In this document: positions 1 to 7,429 of the stretch, one piece after another
Layout: each line of letters opens with the position of its first letter
Numbering within the stretch: the first letter of the stretch is position 1
Assembly (NCBI GenBank): GCA_003249095.1
Contig: QBMS01000029.1
Coordinates: forward strand, 1 to 36,438
Direction of reading: 5' to 3'
DNA length: 36,438 nucleotides
From: Snowella sp.
GTDB taxonomy: Bacteria; Cyanobacteriota; Cyanobacteriia; Cyanobacteriales; Microcystaceae
Notes under the pieces: model-generated
The model's database searches: none
Told to the model about the DNA's origin: nothing
Seen by the model: only the letters and a program-made list of their open reading frames with translations
Translations under genes and position numbers: made by a program

Positions 1-3
1 CAA

Positions 4-51
4 GGTGGCTAAAGCCACCACCGTGTTCATCCCCATAGCTAAAGCTAGGGG
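4..51. repeat. Two adjacent hairpins with the same loop
   Basis: Two stem-loops lie side by side. The first is GGTGGCTAAAGCCACC (4-19), a perfect 7-bp stem. The second (31-51) pairs CCCC and TAGCT with AGCTA and GGGG, with one bulged A. Both contain the loop core GCTAAAGC. Paired hairpins of this kind occur at the ends of IS200/IS605-type elements and in dispersed cyanobacterial palindromes. No transposase is visible in this window, so the assignment is a guess. Confidence 0.4.
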
Positions 52-78
52 CTTTCCACTTGCTTTTCGGTAATCAAG

Positions 79-1260
79 TTAACCAATACTACTGAAGGAA
101 ATTTTGAGATAATCTTCCTCCATTTTCGCTCCAGAGGCTTTCAACGCCGCGAGAGCCTGGGGTAAAACTAAATTACGGCGATGATTGCCAATGCGAATAT
201 TTAGCTCATCCCCTGTTTTATTCAATTGCACCTGTTCCTTGGGAATACCAGGCAAATAAAGCTCTAGGCGATAGTTTTGTCCATCTTGAACGATATTGAT
301 CGTATTCTCTTTGTAATACACCTGGGAAGGGTCTTCATCGGCATAAAGGGTTTCTTTTAGTCGTTCTAAGGCCGCTAAACCACATAATTCTTCAGAAAAA
401 AGTGGAACTTCCTTCACAGGCAAGGGATGAAAATTATCGTAAATTTCTTGTTTATAGACCTGTTGATTACTCTTCCAGCGTTGGAAAAAGGGATCATGAA
501 CCTCTTCAGGGAGAATGCGATTGGCAATCACCAGATCCGTCGAAACGTTATATAAACTCAGATAGGCATGGGCGCGTAGGGATTCCTTAATCACCATTTT
601 TTCAGGATTAGTGACTAAGCGAACGGAGGTTTGGGTATTATCCGTCAAAACTTTTTCTAGGGCTTCGATTTGTTCATAAAATTCGTAGGGGGCATCCATC
701 ACTTCCTTATCGGGTAACGAAAAGCCCGCGATCGGTCGAAATAATGGTTCCACCAAAGGACGCAGGGCTACCGACATGGTTTGTAACGGTTTATAAAATT
801 TTCTCATATACCAGCCACCCACTTCTGGCAAACTCAACAGTCTTAGAGCGGTTCCCGTCGGGGCTGAGTCGATAATCAAAACATCATACTCCGCCTCATC
901 GTAGTGACGTTTCATGCGGACTAAGCCAAAAATTTCGTCCATTCCAGGCAAAATTGCCAGTTCTTCTGCTTGAATGCCGTCTAAACCTCGTGCCTGTAAA
1001 ACCTGGGTAATATAACGCTTTACGGCTCCCCAATTACCTTCTAGTTCCATTAGTGCGTCTAATTCTGCTCCCCAGAGGTTGGGTAAAACTTCGCGGGGTT
1101 CGTGGCCCAATTCGAGATCAAAGCTATCGGCGAGGGAATGGGCAGGATCGGTGCTTAAAACCAGGGTTTTATGGCCTAATTCTGCACAACGAAGCCCTGT
1201 AGCCGCCGCGACGGAGGTTTTACCGACTCCTCCTTTACCAGTCATGAGAATTACGCGCAT
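79..1260 (-). CDS. ArsA/GET3-family ATPase with C-terminal HSP20-like domain
   Basis: This is a cytosolic P-loop ATPase of the ArsA/GET3 (TRC40) family. The N-terminus carries the deviant Walker A motif GKGGVGKTS (residues 8-16). The switch I motif [12 protein letters not shown] follows near residue 36, and the [14 protein letters not shown] motif near residue 129. Residues from about 310 to 393 form the small beta-rich HSP20-like module found in many bacterial ArsA homologues. There is no ArsB pump or ArsD/ArsR gene nearby, so an arsenite role is not supported by context. Cyanobacterial members may instead act in targeting or as chaperones, but that is inference. The length of 393 residues fits a single-ATPase-domain member. 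The ATG start gives the [15 protein letters not shown] beginning typical of the family. Confidence 0.88.
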   Translation of the reverse strand: MRVILMTGKGGVGKTSVAAATGLRCAELGHKTLVLSTDPAHSLADSFDLELGHEPREVLPNLWGAELDALMELEGNWGAVKRYITQVLQARGLDGIQAEELAILPGMDEIFGLVRMKRHYDEAEYDVLIIDSAPTGTALRLLSLPEVGGWYMRKFYKPLQTMSVALRPLVEPLFRPIAGFSLPDKEVMDAPYEFYEQIEALEKVLTDNTQTSVRLVTNPEKMVIKESLRAHAYLSLYNVSTDLVIANRILPEEVHDPFFQRWKSNQQVYKQEIYDNFHPLPVKEVPLFSEELCGLAALERLKETLYADEDPSQVYYKENTINIVQDGQNYRLELYLPGIPKEQVQLNKTGDELNIRIGNHRRNLVLPQALAALKASGAKMEEDYLKISFSSIG

Positions 1261-1331
1261 GGGATTTAGTTATCTGAGAAAAATTTACATTACTTATTTT
1301 TATTATGGAGGGTATCTTAATTTTTGTAAAA

Positions 1332-1709
1332 CTAGCTCGAAAAATGTTGCTGTAAGACATCCCAACGGGAGCAGTCCCAATAATCAATATGGGAGATAAT
1401 CAAATTTTGGTCGTTGAGCATTAATTCACTTCTTCCTGAAATGGCAATATGGGGTTGCCAAGGTAGGGGTGTTGTCCAGGATAATGTCCATCGGGTTTCG
1501 AGGCGATCGCCGATTTGCTCAATGTGGTGGAGTTCCATCTGAATATTTTGAAACCAGTGGCTCATGAATCCAATCATGGCTTGATAGCGTTTAATTCCCC
1601 GAAATTCAGTCATCGGATCTTTAAAATAAACGTCTTTTGCGTAGATTTCGTAGGTTTGATCACGGGGAAATCGTTGATAATCTTTCTTTAGAATTTCAAT
1701 AATGTTCAT
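1332..1709 (-). CDS. DUF2358 family protein (NTF2/SnoaL-like)
   Basis: The 125-residue protein matches the DUF2358 family shared by cyanobacteria and plants. It begins with a helix (IIEILKKDYQRFP), continues with YAKDVYFKDPMTEFRGI, and ends with aromatic-rich strands including TRWTLSWTTPLPW and HIDYWD. The pattern resembles the NTF2/SnoaL cone fold, in which D and W residues line a pocket. No enzymatic function is established for the family and I do not infer one. It lies 71 bp downstream of the ArsA-type gene's start on the same strand, so it is transcribed just before that gene and could be in the same unit. No strong ribosome binding site precedes its ATG. Confidence 0.75.
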   Translation of the reverse strand: MNIIEILKKDYQRFPRDQTYEIYAKDVYFKDPMTEFRGIKRYQAMIGFMSHWFQNIQMELHHIEQIGDRLETRWTLSWTTPLPWQPHIAISGRSELMLNDQNLIISHIDYWDCSRWDVLQQHFSS

Positions 1710-1956
1710 AAATTTGAGAGGTTTTAATGGGTTTTATGAAATAAAAAACTCGTTAATAATCCTAACCGATTATCTTGATCGCCGCGATCGCTTAACAGAT
1801 AGATCAATTTAGATCAATTGAAGCAACAAAGGAATCTGATGTTTGAGGGGCGGCAATTGTAGGCTATGCTTAATGATTAAATAAACTTGTGTCTTTGACG
1901 AGTTTTTGGGCAATACTTGATAGCAATTCATTAGATTTGTTTTTCTGAGGCAAAGC

Positions 1957-2544
1957 ATGATTATTGCAATTACAGCATTAAAAGGCGGTGTGGGCAAAAC
2001 CACCACATCGATTCATCTCGCCGCCTATTTTCAGCAAAAAGCCCCTACCTTACTGATTGATGCCGACAGAAACCGCTCTGCCCTAATTTGGTCACGGGAG
2101 GAAAAATTACCGTTCTATGTTGCTTCCCAAGCGGGGGCGACTAGTTTAATTCGCAAATATCCCCATATTATCGTCGATACTAGGGCCAGACCCGAAGCGG
2201 ACGAATTTAGAGATCTGGCGGATGGCAGTGACCTATTAATTATTCCCACGACTCCGAATCACTTGGATTTAGATGCAACTTTTAAAGCCGTTGAACAATT
2301 GGAACCCCTCAATGCCAATTATAAAATTCTCTTAACGAAAGTAGATGCCCGCACGAAAGGAGGAGAGCAAGCCCGAAAACTCCTCGAAGAAGCCAAACTT
2401 CCCTTGTTTAAAACGGAAATTCCTCTCCTAGTTGCCTTTGAAAGAGCTTCTCAAAAGGGAGTGATTATCCGAGACTATTCCGATCCCCGCGCCAAGGTCG
2501 CCTGGTTAAGATACAAATTGGTTGGGGAAGAAATTCTCCCTTAA
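1957..2544 (+). CDS. Orphan ParA-family ATPase
   Basis: This is a 195-residue ParA/MinD-type ATPase. The deviant Walker A KGGVGKTTTS starts at residue 9. The Walker A' region is TLLIDADRNRSAL, and the Walker B equivalent is HIIVDTRARPEADE, where the usual DxxP is altered to DTRARPE. The protein is short and lacks the N-terminal helix-turn-helix of plasmid ParA proteins, matching the small chromosomal or plasmid ParA subgroup (as in VirC1-like or McdA-like proteins). No parB-like, minE or carboxysome gene is adjacent, so its cargo is unknown. GAGG lies 8 nt upstream of the ATG and supports the start. Such proteins bind DNA non-specifically and position a partner by ATP cycling; that role here is inference from the family. 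Confidence 0.85.
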   Translation: MIIAITALKGGVGKTTTSIHLAAYFQQKAPTLLIDADRNRSALIWSREEKLPFYVASQAGATSLIRKYPHIIVDTRARPEADEFRDLADGSDLLIIPTTPNHLDLDATFKAVEQLEPLNANYKILLTKVDARTKGGEQARKLLEEAKLPLFKTEIPLLVAFERASQKGVIIRDYSDPRAKVAWLRYKLVGEEILP

Positions 2545-2714
2545 GGTTTAACGATTTAAAAGATCCCATTCCTGCAAACAAAAGTCTATTACTCAGACAC
2601 AAAAAAGCGATCGAGTCCCCTAAATTTCGTAACGATGGGAAACTTGATTGTATTGATTTTGTAAGCAATTACTTACGCGATCGCTGATTCGAGAATAGTT
2701 AATTTTAATCAAAC

Positions 2715-3128
2715 TTAGCTTTTTTTGAGTTGATCTATTCCAGGGACAGAAGAATGGGCCAGACTATCACTCATATTGATTAACTTTTCTGCTGTCCAGC
2801 CCTGATCCTTTCCAGAAGACGTTTCATCATAGGACTGAGCAAGGGCATGACTCATCTGCACCAATTTTTCTGTTGTCCAAACGTCATTACCTGTTTGTGT
2901 GCCATCATCTTGTTTCATCGCAGAGCCATAGTAATCAATTTGAGCGGGAACCCAACCTTTGGGGCCAAATCCTTGGAATTCCCTAGAAGATGTGGAGTCA
3001 TTGGTCGAGGAATTTTTATAGCGACTATTAGGGGCATCGACTGACCATGTCCAATCCATTCTTGCGCCAGGTTTTTCGATGAAGAAGCGGAAGAAACGCT
3101 TAACTGCCTCAAAAATTTTGTTCAACAT
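2715..3128 (-). CDS. Hypothetical protein with a duplicated helical motif
   Basis: I do not recognise this 137-residue protein. The start at 3128 (MLNKIFEAV) is preferred over the upstream one at 3164 because GGAGG lies about ten bases before it. The N-terminus is a basic amphipathic helix (FEAVKRFFRFFIEKP), which could contact a membrane. The middle is rich in Ser, Asn and Asp. The C-terminal half contains two copies of one motif, VWTTEKLVQMSHALAQS and GWTAEKLINMSDSLAHS, separated by about 16 residues. The W-T-x-E-K-L-x-x-M-S pattern suggests a short repeated binding helix. There is no signal peptide and no obvious enzyme motif. It stands alone between ParA (plus strand) and a secreted protein gene (plus strand). 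Confidence 0.6.
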   Translation of the reverse strand: MLNKIFEAVKRFFRFFIEKPGARMDWTWSVDAPNSRYKNSSTNDSTSSREFQGFGPKGWVPAQIDYYGSAMKQDDGTQTGNDVWTTEKLVQMSHALAQSYDETSSGKDQGWTAEKLINMSDSLAHSSVPGIDQLKKS

Positions 3129-3300
3129 AAAACATTTGCCTCCAAAACGTATCTTTTGATACAACTTATAGTTTCATTATAGTCTTCACAGGTAGATATT
3201 ATGATGGTTTGGTGAACTTAATCTTTTCTTCGTCATTGAGATCGGTGATTTTAAACCTTAAAATATGGAAGTTGACCCAAACCCAATCTGGAGTTTCTCT

Positions 3301-3645
3301 ATGATTTTTCGTCGTTTTCTCGCCGTAGTTGTTGCTTTGGTTGTCACTCTGCTGGTGGTAATGCCGTCTAATGCGATCGCGGCCCATCAAGATGCTCAAA
3401 TGGCAGATCAGCTTAATCAAACCTTCCAACAAGCCCAGGAACAGTTCAAACAAGGAGTCGATCAAGCCAAACAAGGTTTTGACCAAGCTCAGGAGCAGTA
3501 CAAGCAAGGACTTGCCCAACTCAATCAAGGAATCGAGCAAGCTCAAAATACTTATCAACAGGGATTAGACCAATTGTCTGAAGGTCTTAAACAAGCTCAG
3601 GAGGCTTATCAACAGGGCTTAAAACAAATCAAACACGATCAATAA
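3301..3645 (+). CDS. Secreted helical protein built of 18-residue repeats
   Basis: The 114-residue product has a clear Sec signal peptide: MIFRR, then a hydrophobic stretch of about 16 residues, and a likely cleavage after AIA near residue 27. From residue 44 onward the mature part is four tandem copies of an 18-residue unit (44-61, 62-79, 80-97 and an incomplete 98-114). The consensus is QAQExYxQGLDQxxQGLx. Eighteen residues equal five helical turns, so the same face recurs each time, as expected for a long amphipathic alpha-helix or coiled coil. The start at 3301 is chosen over 3265 because GGAG sits 7 nt upstream and the signal peptide begins there. Function is unknown; an extracytoplasmic structural or lipid-binding role is possible but unproven. 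Confidence 0.7.
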   Translation: MIFRRFLAVVVALVVTLLVVMPSNAIAAHQDAQMADQLNQTFQQAQEQFKQGVDQAKQGFDQAQEQYKQGLAQLNQGIEQAQNTYQQGLDQLSEGLKQAQEAYQQGLKQIKHDQ

Positions 3646-3688
3646 TTTCCCCCTTATCTTGAAACCATCGTCAATGGAGGAGCCAGAG

Positions 3689-4138
3689 ATGTCTAGCAAT
3701 CGTTCATCACCAATCTTGTGCTGGCTATTCGGTGCGATCGCCTGTCTGGGGCTATGGTTTCCTACAACGCTCTCTGTCTGGGCTGACCAGGGGATTTATC
3801 AGTCGGCGTTGCTAATTTCATCGGAACCAGGAACCCCTCTGGCGATTTATCCCGATCCGAGCCGTGAGCAACCCGCCCTGGGTTATGGAGAAGAGGGAGA
3901 CAAAATTCTGGTTCTAGAGAAAATTTATAGTAATCAGGGTAATCCTTGGGATCGCATTCGTCTATTAACCTCCCCGCCCCTAGAAGGATGGATTGCTGAT
4001 GTGTATGTCAAAAGGGAAAACTCTGATGATCCTCCAGATAATCCCTACGAAAACAGTAATCAGTATTATTCCCAAGATAATTACTCCCAAGGATATTTTG
4101 TTCAACAACGAATCAATGACAAAAACGACCAAAGATAG
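3689..4138 (+). CDS. Secreted SH3-like hypothetical protein
   Basis: The 149-residue protein starts at ATG 3689, where GGAGGAG lies about 7 nt upstream; a TTG at 3659 in the same frame has no such site. A signal peptide (SSPILCWLFGAIACLGLW, with likely cleavage after VWA) is followed by a beta-rich segment of about 75 residues. It includes LAIYPDPSREQPALGYGEEGD, a W-D-R-I-R strand and EGWI, resembling a bacterial SH3 (SH3b) domain. The tail is low-complexity, rich in Asn, Tyr, Ser and Gln. SH3b domains often bind cell-wall peptides, so a periplasmic or envelope role is plausible. It follows the 18-residue-repeat protein by 43 bp on the same strand and may be co-transcribed with it. Confidence 0.6.
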   Translation: MSSNRSSPILCWLFGAIACLGLWFPTTLSVWADQGIYQSALLISSEPGTPLAIYPDPSREQPALGYGEEGDKILVLEKIYSNQGNPWDRIRLLTSPPLEGWIADVYVKRENSDDPPDNPYENSNQYYSQDNYSQGYFVQQRINDKNDQR

Positions 4139-4193
4139 CATTTTCGCCCCAAAATAATCATGAGGACACAACCTAATTCGGTCAAATCAAACC

Positions 4194-5063
4194 ATGCAAC
4201 ACATTACGGGCAAAACGAAACTTCTTGGGGTGATTGGTGATCCGATCGCCCATTCCCTTTCTCCTTTAATCCATAATGCGGCCCTACAAAAATTGGGGAG
4301 AGATTATGTTTATGTGGCTTTCCCGATTAAAGCCGAAAATCTTGAAGCCGCGATCGCAGGATTTCAGGCATTTGGCTTGGTGGGATTTAGCATCACCATT
4401 CCCCATAAACAGAGCATTATTCCCTTGCTCGATAGCATTACCCCAACGGCCCAACTCGTCGGAGCGGTCAACACTGTTTACAGGACAGAAACAGGTTGGC
4501 AAGGAACGAATACCGATGTGGAAGGATTTATTGCCCCCTTGAAAACGTTAGACCGCAATTGGACAAAAGTTCATCCTGTCATTTTGGGGATTGGGGGAGC
4601 CGCTAGAGCCGTTGTCGTCGGTTTAGCCCAACTGGGATGTTCTAAAATTGAAGTGGTCGGTCGCAATATCGCTAAATTAGAGGCATTTCATCAAAGTTGG
4701 CAAAAATCAGATTTACAGTCCGTTGTTTCGGTGCATCCCTGGGAAAATCTAGCTCAATTAATTCGCCATACCGAACTATTCATTAATACCACTCCCGTGG
4801 GCATGGCTCCCCACACGAATCAATCCCCTTTATCGGAAGAATTAATCCAAAAATTATCTCCCTCCGCGATCGCCTATGACTTGATTTATACACCGAGTCC
4901 TACCCGTTTTTTACAACAGGCCCAAAGCCAGGGAAATATAACCATTGACGGGCTAGAAATGTTAGTCCAACAAGGAGCCGCCGCCCTGCAATTGTGGTTA
5001 GATGAACCTGTTCCAGTGGATACGATGCGCCAAACGCTGAAAAACTATTTGTTTCCTTCCTAA
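4194..5063 (+). CDS. aroE: Shikimate dehydrogenase
   Basis: AroE reduces 3-dehydroshikimate to shikimate with NADPH in the aromatic amino acid pathway. The shikimate-binding SLSP motif is at residues 21-24. The catalytic lysine is K72 in SITIPHK, with N93 in AVNT and D108 in NTDVEGF completing the substrate pocket. The NADP-binding glycine loop GIGGAARAVV lies near residue 133, followed by VVGRN, whose Arg fits NADP specificity. The C-terminal MLVQQGAAALQLW helix is typical. The length of 289 residues matches the family. The gene ends 2 bp from the stop of the convergent hpnB gene. The ATG start fits family alignments. Confidence 0.95.
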   Translation: MQHITGKTKLLGVIGDPIAHSLSPLIHNAALQKLGRDYVYVAFPIKAENLEAAIAGFQAFGLVGFSITIPHKQSIIPLLDSITPTAQLVGAVNTVYRTETGWQGTNTDVEGFIAPLKTLDRNWTKVHPVILGIGGAARAVVVGLAQLGCSKIEVVGRNIAKLEAFHQSWQKSDLQSVVSVHPWENLAQLIRHTELFINTTPVGMAPHTNQSPLSEELIQKLSPSAIAYDLIYTPSPTRFLQQAQSQGNITIDGLEMLVQQGAAALQLWLDEPVPVDTMRQTLKNYLFPS

Positions 5064-5065
5064 GA

Positions 5066-6250
5066 TTAACTTTGGGGATAAACTCTTCCTTTCCAGCCGC
5101 CCCCTTGACCCCGCCAATGCCGTAGGGCTGAATCAATCGTCATTAGATTATAAAAAAGGGCGATTATCGGTAAACTGAGTGACCATAAAGGGGAAAGTTT
5201 ATAGAGTTTTAAGGTCGGTAAATAGGCGATCGCCATTAAAAACCAAGTTAAGCTACTGATAATGATTAAATTGTTAGATTCGAGATAGAATCCGAGCAAT
5301 AAAATGACAGGAGCCGCTAGATAAACTAAGCTCATTCCCAAGACAGTTCCTAATAATAATAAGGGAGAATAATTGAGTTGAGTATAGGCAGTACGGGCAA
5401 TCATATTCCAAATTGTATCGAGGGAGTCGTAGGGACGTAAACTTGTCGTCTTTTCCGTTAAGCCTAACCAAATTGCTGTTGGATTATCAGGGTTAGAAAG
5501 TCCTTTGATTTTTTGGGCTAGGGTACAATCATCAATCAGAGCTTCCCGTAAACTCGGAATACTGCCAATTTCTTCCAGGCGATCGCGTCGAATGAGAATA
5601 CATCCCCCTGCGGCTGCGGCCATTTTATTTCGGGGATTATTAACCCAAGGAAAAGGATAGAGTTTTTGGAAAAAAAAGACAAAGGCAGGAATCAGAAATT
5701 TTTCCCAGACGCTATCACACCGCAATAACACCATGAGAGATGTTAGAGCTAAATCTTCTTTTTCTGCTTTAGTAACTAACTCTTTTAAATTAGTTGAATG
5801 ATGCTCAATGTCTGCATCGGTAAATAAAAAATAATCGGGTGATAATCCTTGATTTTTGGCTGTCTGAATTCCCTGTTCCATCGCCCAAAGTTTCCCTGAC
5901 CAACCGATGGGTAAAGGCTGACCTGAAATTACCTTTAAACGATCTGACTGATTTAAATGATTAGCAATATTTTGAGCGACTTCTCCTGTTTTATCCGTAC
6001 TTTGATCGTCGATTAAAATAATTGAAAATTCTCCAGGATACTCTTGACTTAAAAGAGATTTCAAACTAACTGGCAAGACATCGGCTTCATTTCTCGCAGG
6101 AATAATCGCACAAACACTTGGATAACTGGGTAAATCAATATTATTAATTTCTAATCGTTGATCAGCTTGCCAAAATTGTCCCCAAAATAATAATAAAAAT
6201 ATCCAGATGATTAATGAAAGGGTTGCTATAGTCAGCAAAATTAAAATCAT
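5066..6250 (-). CDS. hpnB: HpnB-type glycosyltransferase family 2
   Basis: This is a membrane GT2 glycosyltransferase resembling the hopene-associated HpnB family. One N-terminal transmembrane helix (about residues 3-25) is followed by the GT-A domain. That domain has IPARNEADVLPVSL, the nucleotide-binding LIDDQSTD, FTDADIEH as the metal-binding DxD, and the EALIDDCTLAQKIKG catalytic region. The segments WSGKLWAMEQG and LYPFPWVNNPRNKMAAAAGG are characteristic of HpnB. Three or so hydrophobic helices close the protein (residues 290-375). HpnB genes usually accompany hopanoid synthesis genes; no squalene-hopene cyclase or other hpn gene is visible here, so the acceptor is not certain. The gene is convergent with aroE, with stops 2 bp apart. 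Confidence 0.82.
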   Translation of the reverse strand: MILILLTIATLSLIIWIFLLLFWGQFWQADQRLEINNIDLPSYPSVCAIIPARNEADVLPVSLKSLLSQEYPGEFSIILIDDQSTDKTGEVAQNIANHLNQSDRLKVISGQPLPIGWSGKLWAMEQGIQTAKNQGLSPDYFLFTDADIEHHSTNLKELVTKAEKEDLALTSLMVLLRCDSVWEKFLIPAFVFFFQKLYPFPWVNNPRNKMAAAAGGCILIRRDRLEEIGSIPSLREALIDDCTLAQKIKGLSNPDNPTAIWLGLTEKTTSLRPYDSLDTIWNMIARTAYTQLNYSPLLLLGTVLGMSLVYLAAPVILLLGFYLESNNLIIISSLTWFLMAIAYLPTLKLYKLSPLWSLSLPIIALFYNLMTIDSALRHWRGQGGGWKGRVYPQS

Positions 6251-6295
6251 ATTTATTTTATTCCATTAGAGGAAAATATATTATTATTCAAGAGA

Positions 6296-6472
6296 TTAGA
6301 CCGCACAGGCATTATCAGAAGATAAAATACTAGGAATCGGTAAAGGATCTCCTGTAGATTGGTAGGATATAATTAAAGACTCTAGGGCTTCTATACCATT
6401 TTTAACCGCGTCTTCATAGGTATCGCCATGAGTCCGCCATTCTTGCCCAGCATTAACGCCCCAGATTACGTT
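6296..6472 (-). pseudogene. HicB-like antitoxin remnant (C-terminal half)
   Basis: An open stretch on the minus strand encodes about 58 residues, ending in a TAA. It contains THGDTYEDAVKNGIEALES and then STGDPLPIPS. This is the hallmark second half of HicB-type antitoxins: the GDTxEEAxxNxxEAIE helix followed by the G-x-P-I-P-x-P tail. The N-terminal half of the HicB fold is missing. The reading frame is closed by TGA at 6473-6475, and the next gene's 3' end overlaps the fragment. No HicA toxin gene (small YcfA-like double-stranded RNA-binding protein) is present nearby. I read this as a decayed toxin-antitoxin locus. Confidence 0.6.
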
Positions 6473-7037
6473 TCATTTCCCTTAATTCATCTTCTATTTC
6501 CCAGTCATGAAATACTGTTTCTAAGGGATCGGCGGCTCGATTATAGGTTCGATAATTGGCTCCCTGGTTCCATCCGACTGTATCCGAATTAGCGGTAGTT
6601 TGAGCAGTTTTTGCCTGTTCTGCCTTCATTTGTTCGGCTTTGATCTGGACTTCTTTCTGGCGTTGTTGAATTTGTTGTAATAATTCCTGGGATTGAATCA
6701 GACGTTTTTTGACCCCTTCCATTTGTCCCCAAACTTGATTACCCTGACGCAAGAGGGCGGCTTCCCTTTCCTGGGCGGCTTGAGCGAGATCTAATCGTTG
6801 GGCTTTTTGAGCTTTCTCAATGCGGGCGTGCCAGGTTTGAATGTCCTGAGCTAGGGCCAGAATTTCATCTTCTAACCGTTTTTTTTGGCCTTCTAATTCC
6901 TGAATCAGCGATCGCGTATCTTGCTCTTGTTCTTTTAACTGTTCTACCAATGCCTGTAATTCTAAATGAGGATTATTCCGCAAAAATTCTTCTAAGCGAG
7001 TCTCCAAAAAATGACTAAAATCGTCAAATATTCCCAT
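6453..7037 (-). CDS. Coiled-coil protein, TIGR04376-like cyanobacterial family
   Basis: This is a 194-residue soluble protein. It opens with MGIFDDFSHFLETRLEEFL, then RNNPHLELQALVEQLKEQE, the conserved start of a cyanobacterial family annotated as TIGR04376. Residues 25-150 are predicted coiled coil, rich in Gln, Glu and Lys. A short linker follows, and then a conserved tail (DPLETVFHDWEIEDELREMKR). No enzymatic motif or membrane segment is present. Function is not established for the family. The 3' end overlaps the HicB remnant by about 20 bp, which suggests that an insertion or deletion next to this gene destroyed the antitoxin gene while leaving this one intact. Confidence 0.75.
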   Translation of the reverse strand: MGIFDDFSHFLETRLEEFLRNNPHLELQALVEQLKEQEQDTRSLIQELEGQKKRLEDEILALAQDIQTWHARIEKAQKAQRLDLAQAAQEREAALLRQGNQVWGQMEGVKKRLIQSQELLQQIQQRQKEVQIKAEQMKAEQAKTAQTTANSDTVGWNQGANYRTYNRAADPLETVFHDWEIEDELREMKRNLGR

Positions 7038-7429
7038 ATTGCCTAAACCAGTGTTAACAATTAAAAGTCCTTGACTTTAATATTAAGCGTTACTAATATT
7101 TGCCCCTCTAGTCCCCCAACTTTGGCTACGGTGTACACACAAGTTTCTCTGTCTAAATTTTTAAGTTTTGATCCCCTCAACTCCTCTTGATAAGGTAGGG
7201 CTGTTTCATCCTCAAAGGCTAAGAAAAAGAGTAGGGTAAACAAATTTATAAATTCATATAGAATGAAAAATTTTTACCTTATTTTTTTATATTATATGAT
7301 CAGATTAATCGAAAAATTAAAAAAAGTCAAGGACTTTCGGCAAGCTTCTGGCAAAAGACACCAACTATAATTTTCTCCTAATCGCATTTTTTCTGAATTT
7401 AGAAGAGTATGATCACCGAGCCTAATTTA
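7038..7429. other. 392-bp intergenic region with two palindromic 15-mers
   Basis: This gap lies between the polA stop and the coiled-coil gene start. It is AT-rich and holds two copies of a 15-bp near-palindrome in inverted orientation: AAAGTCCTTGACTTT at 7064-7078 and AAAGTCAAGGACTTT at 7323-7337. Between them is a segment containing GCTACGGTGTACACACAAG, a type of motif I associate with dispersed repeats in cyanobacterial intergenic regions. A 60-residue open frame here has no recognisable features and I do not call it a gene. The arrangement resembles a small non-autonomous element, but no target duplication is visible. Confidence 0.35.

Noticed and set aside
3199-3558. 119-residue minus-strand Leu-rich frame opposite the 18-residue-repeat protein
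   Set aside because: It is the antisense of a Gln/Ala-rich repeat, which reads as Leu/Ser; the plus strand has a signal peptide and ribosome binding site.
7061-7243. 60-residue minus-strand reading frame between polA and the coiled-coil gene
   Set aside because: It overlaps a palindromic repeat at its end, has no ribosome binding site and no recognisable features. It is probably an open frame in repeat-like DNA.
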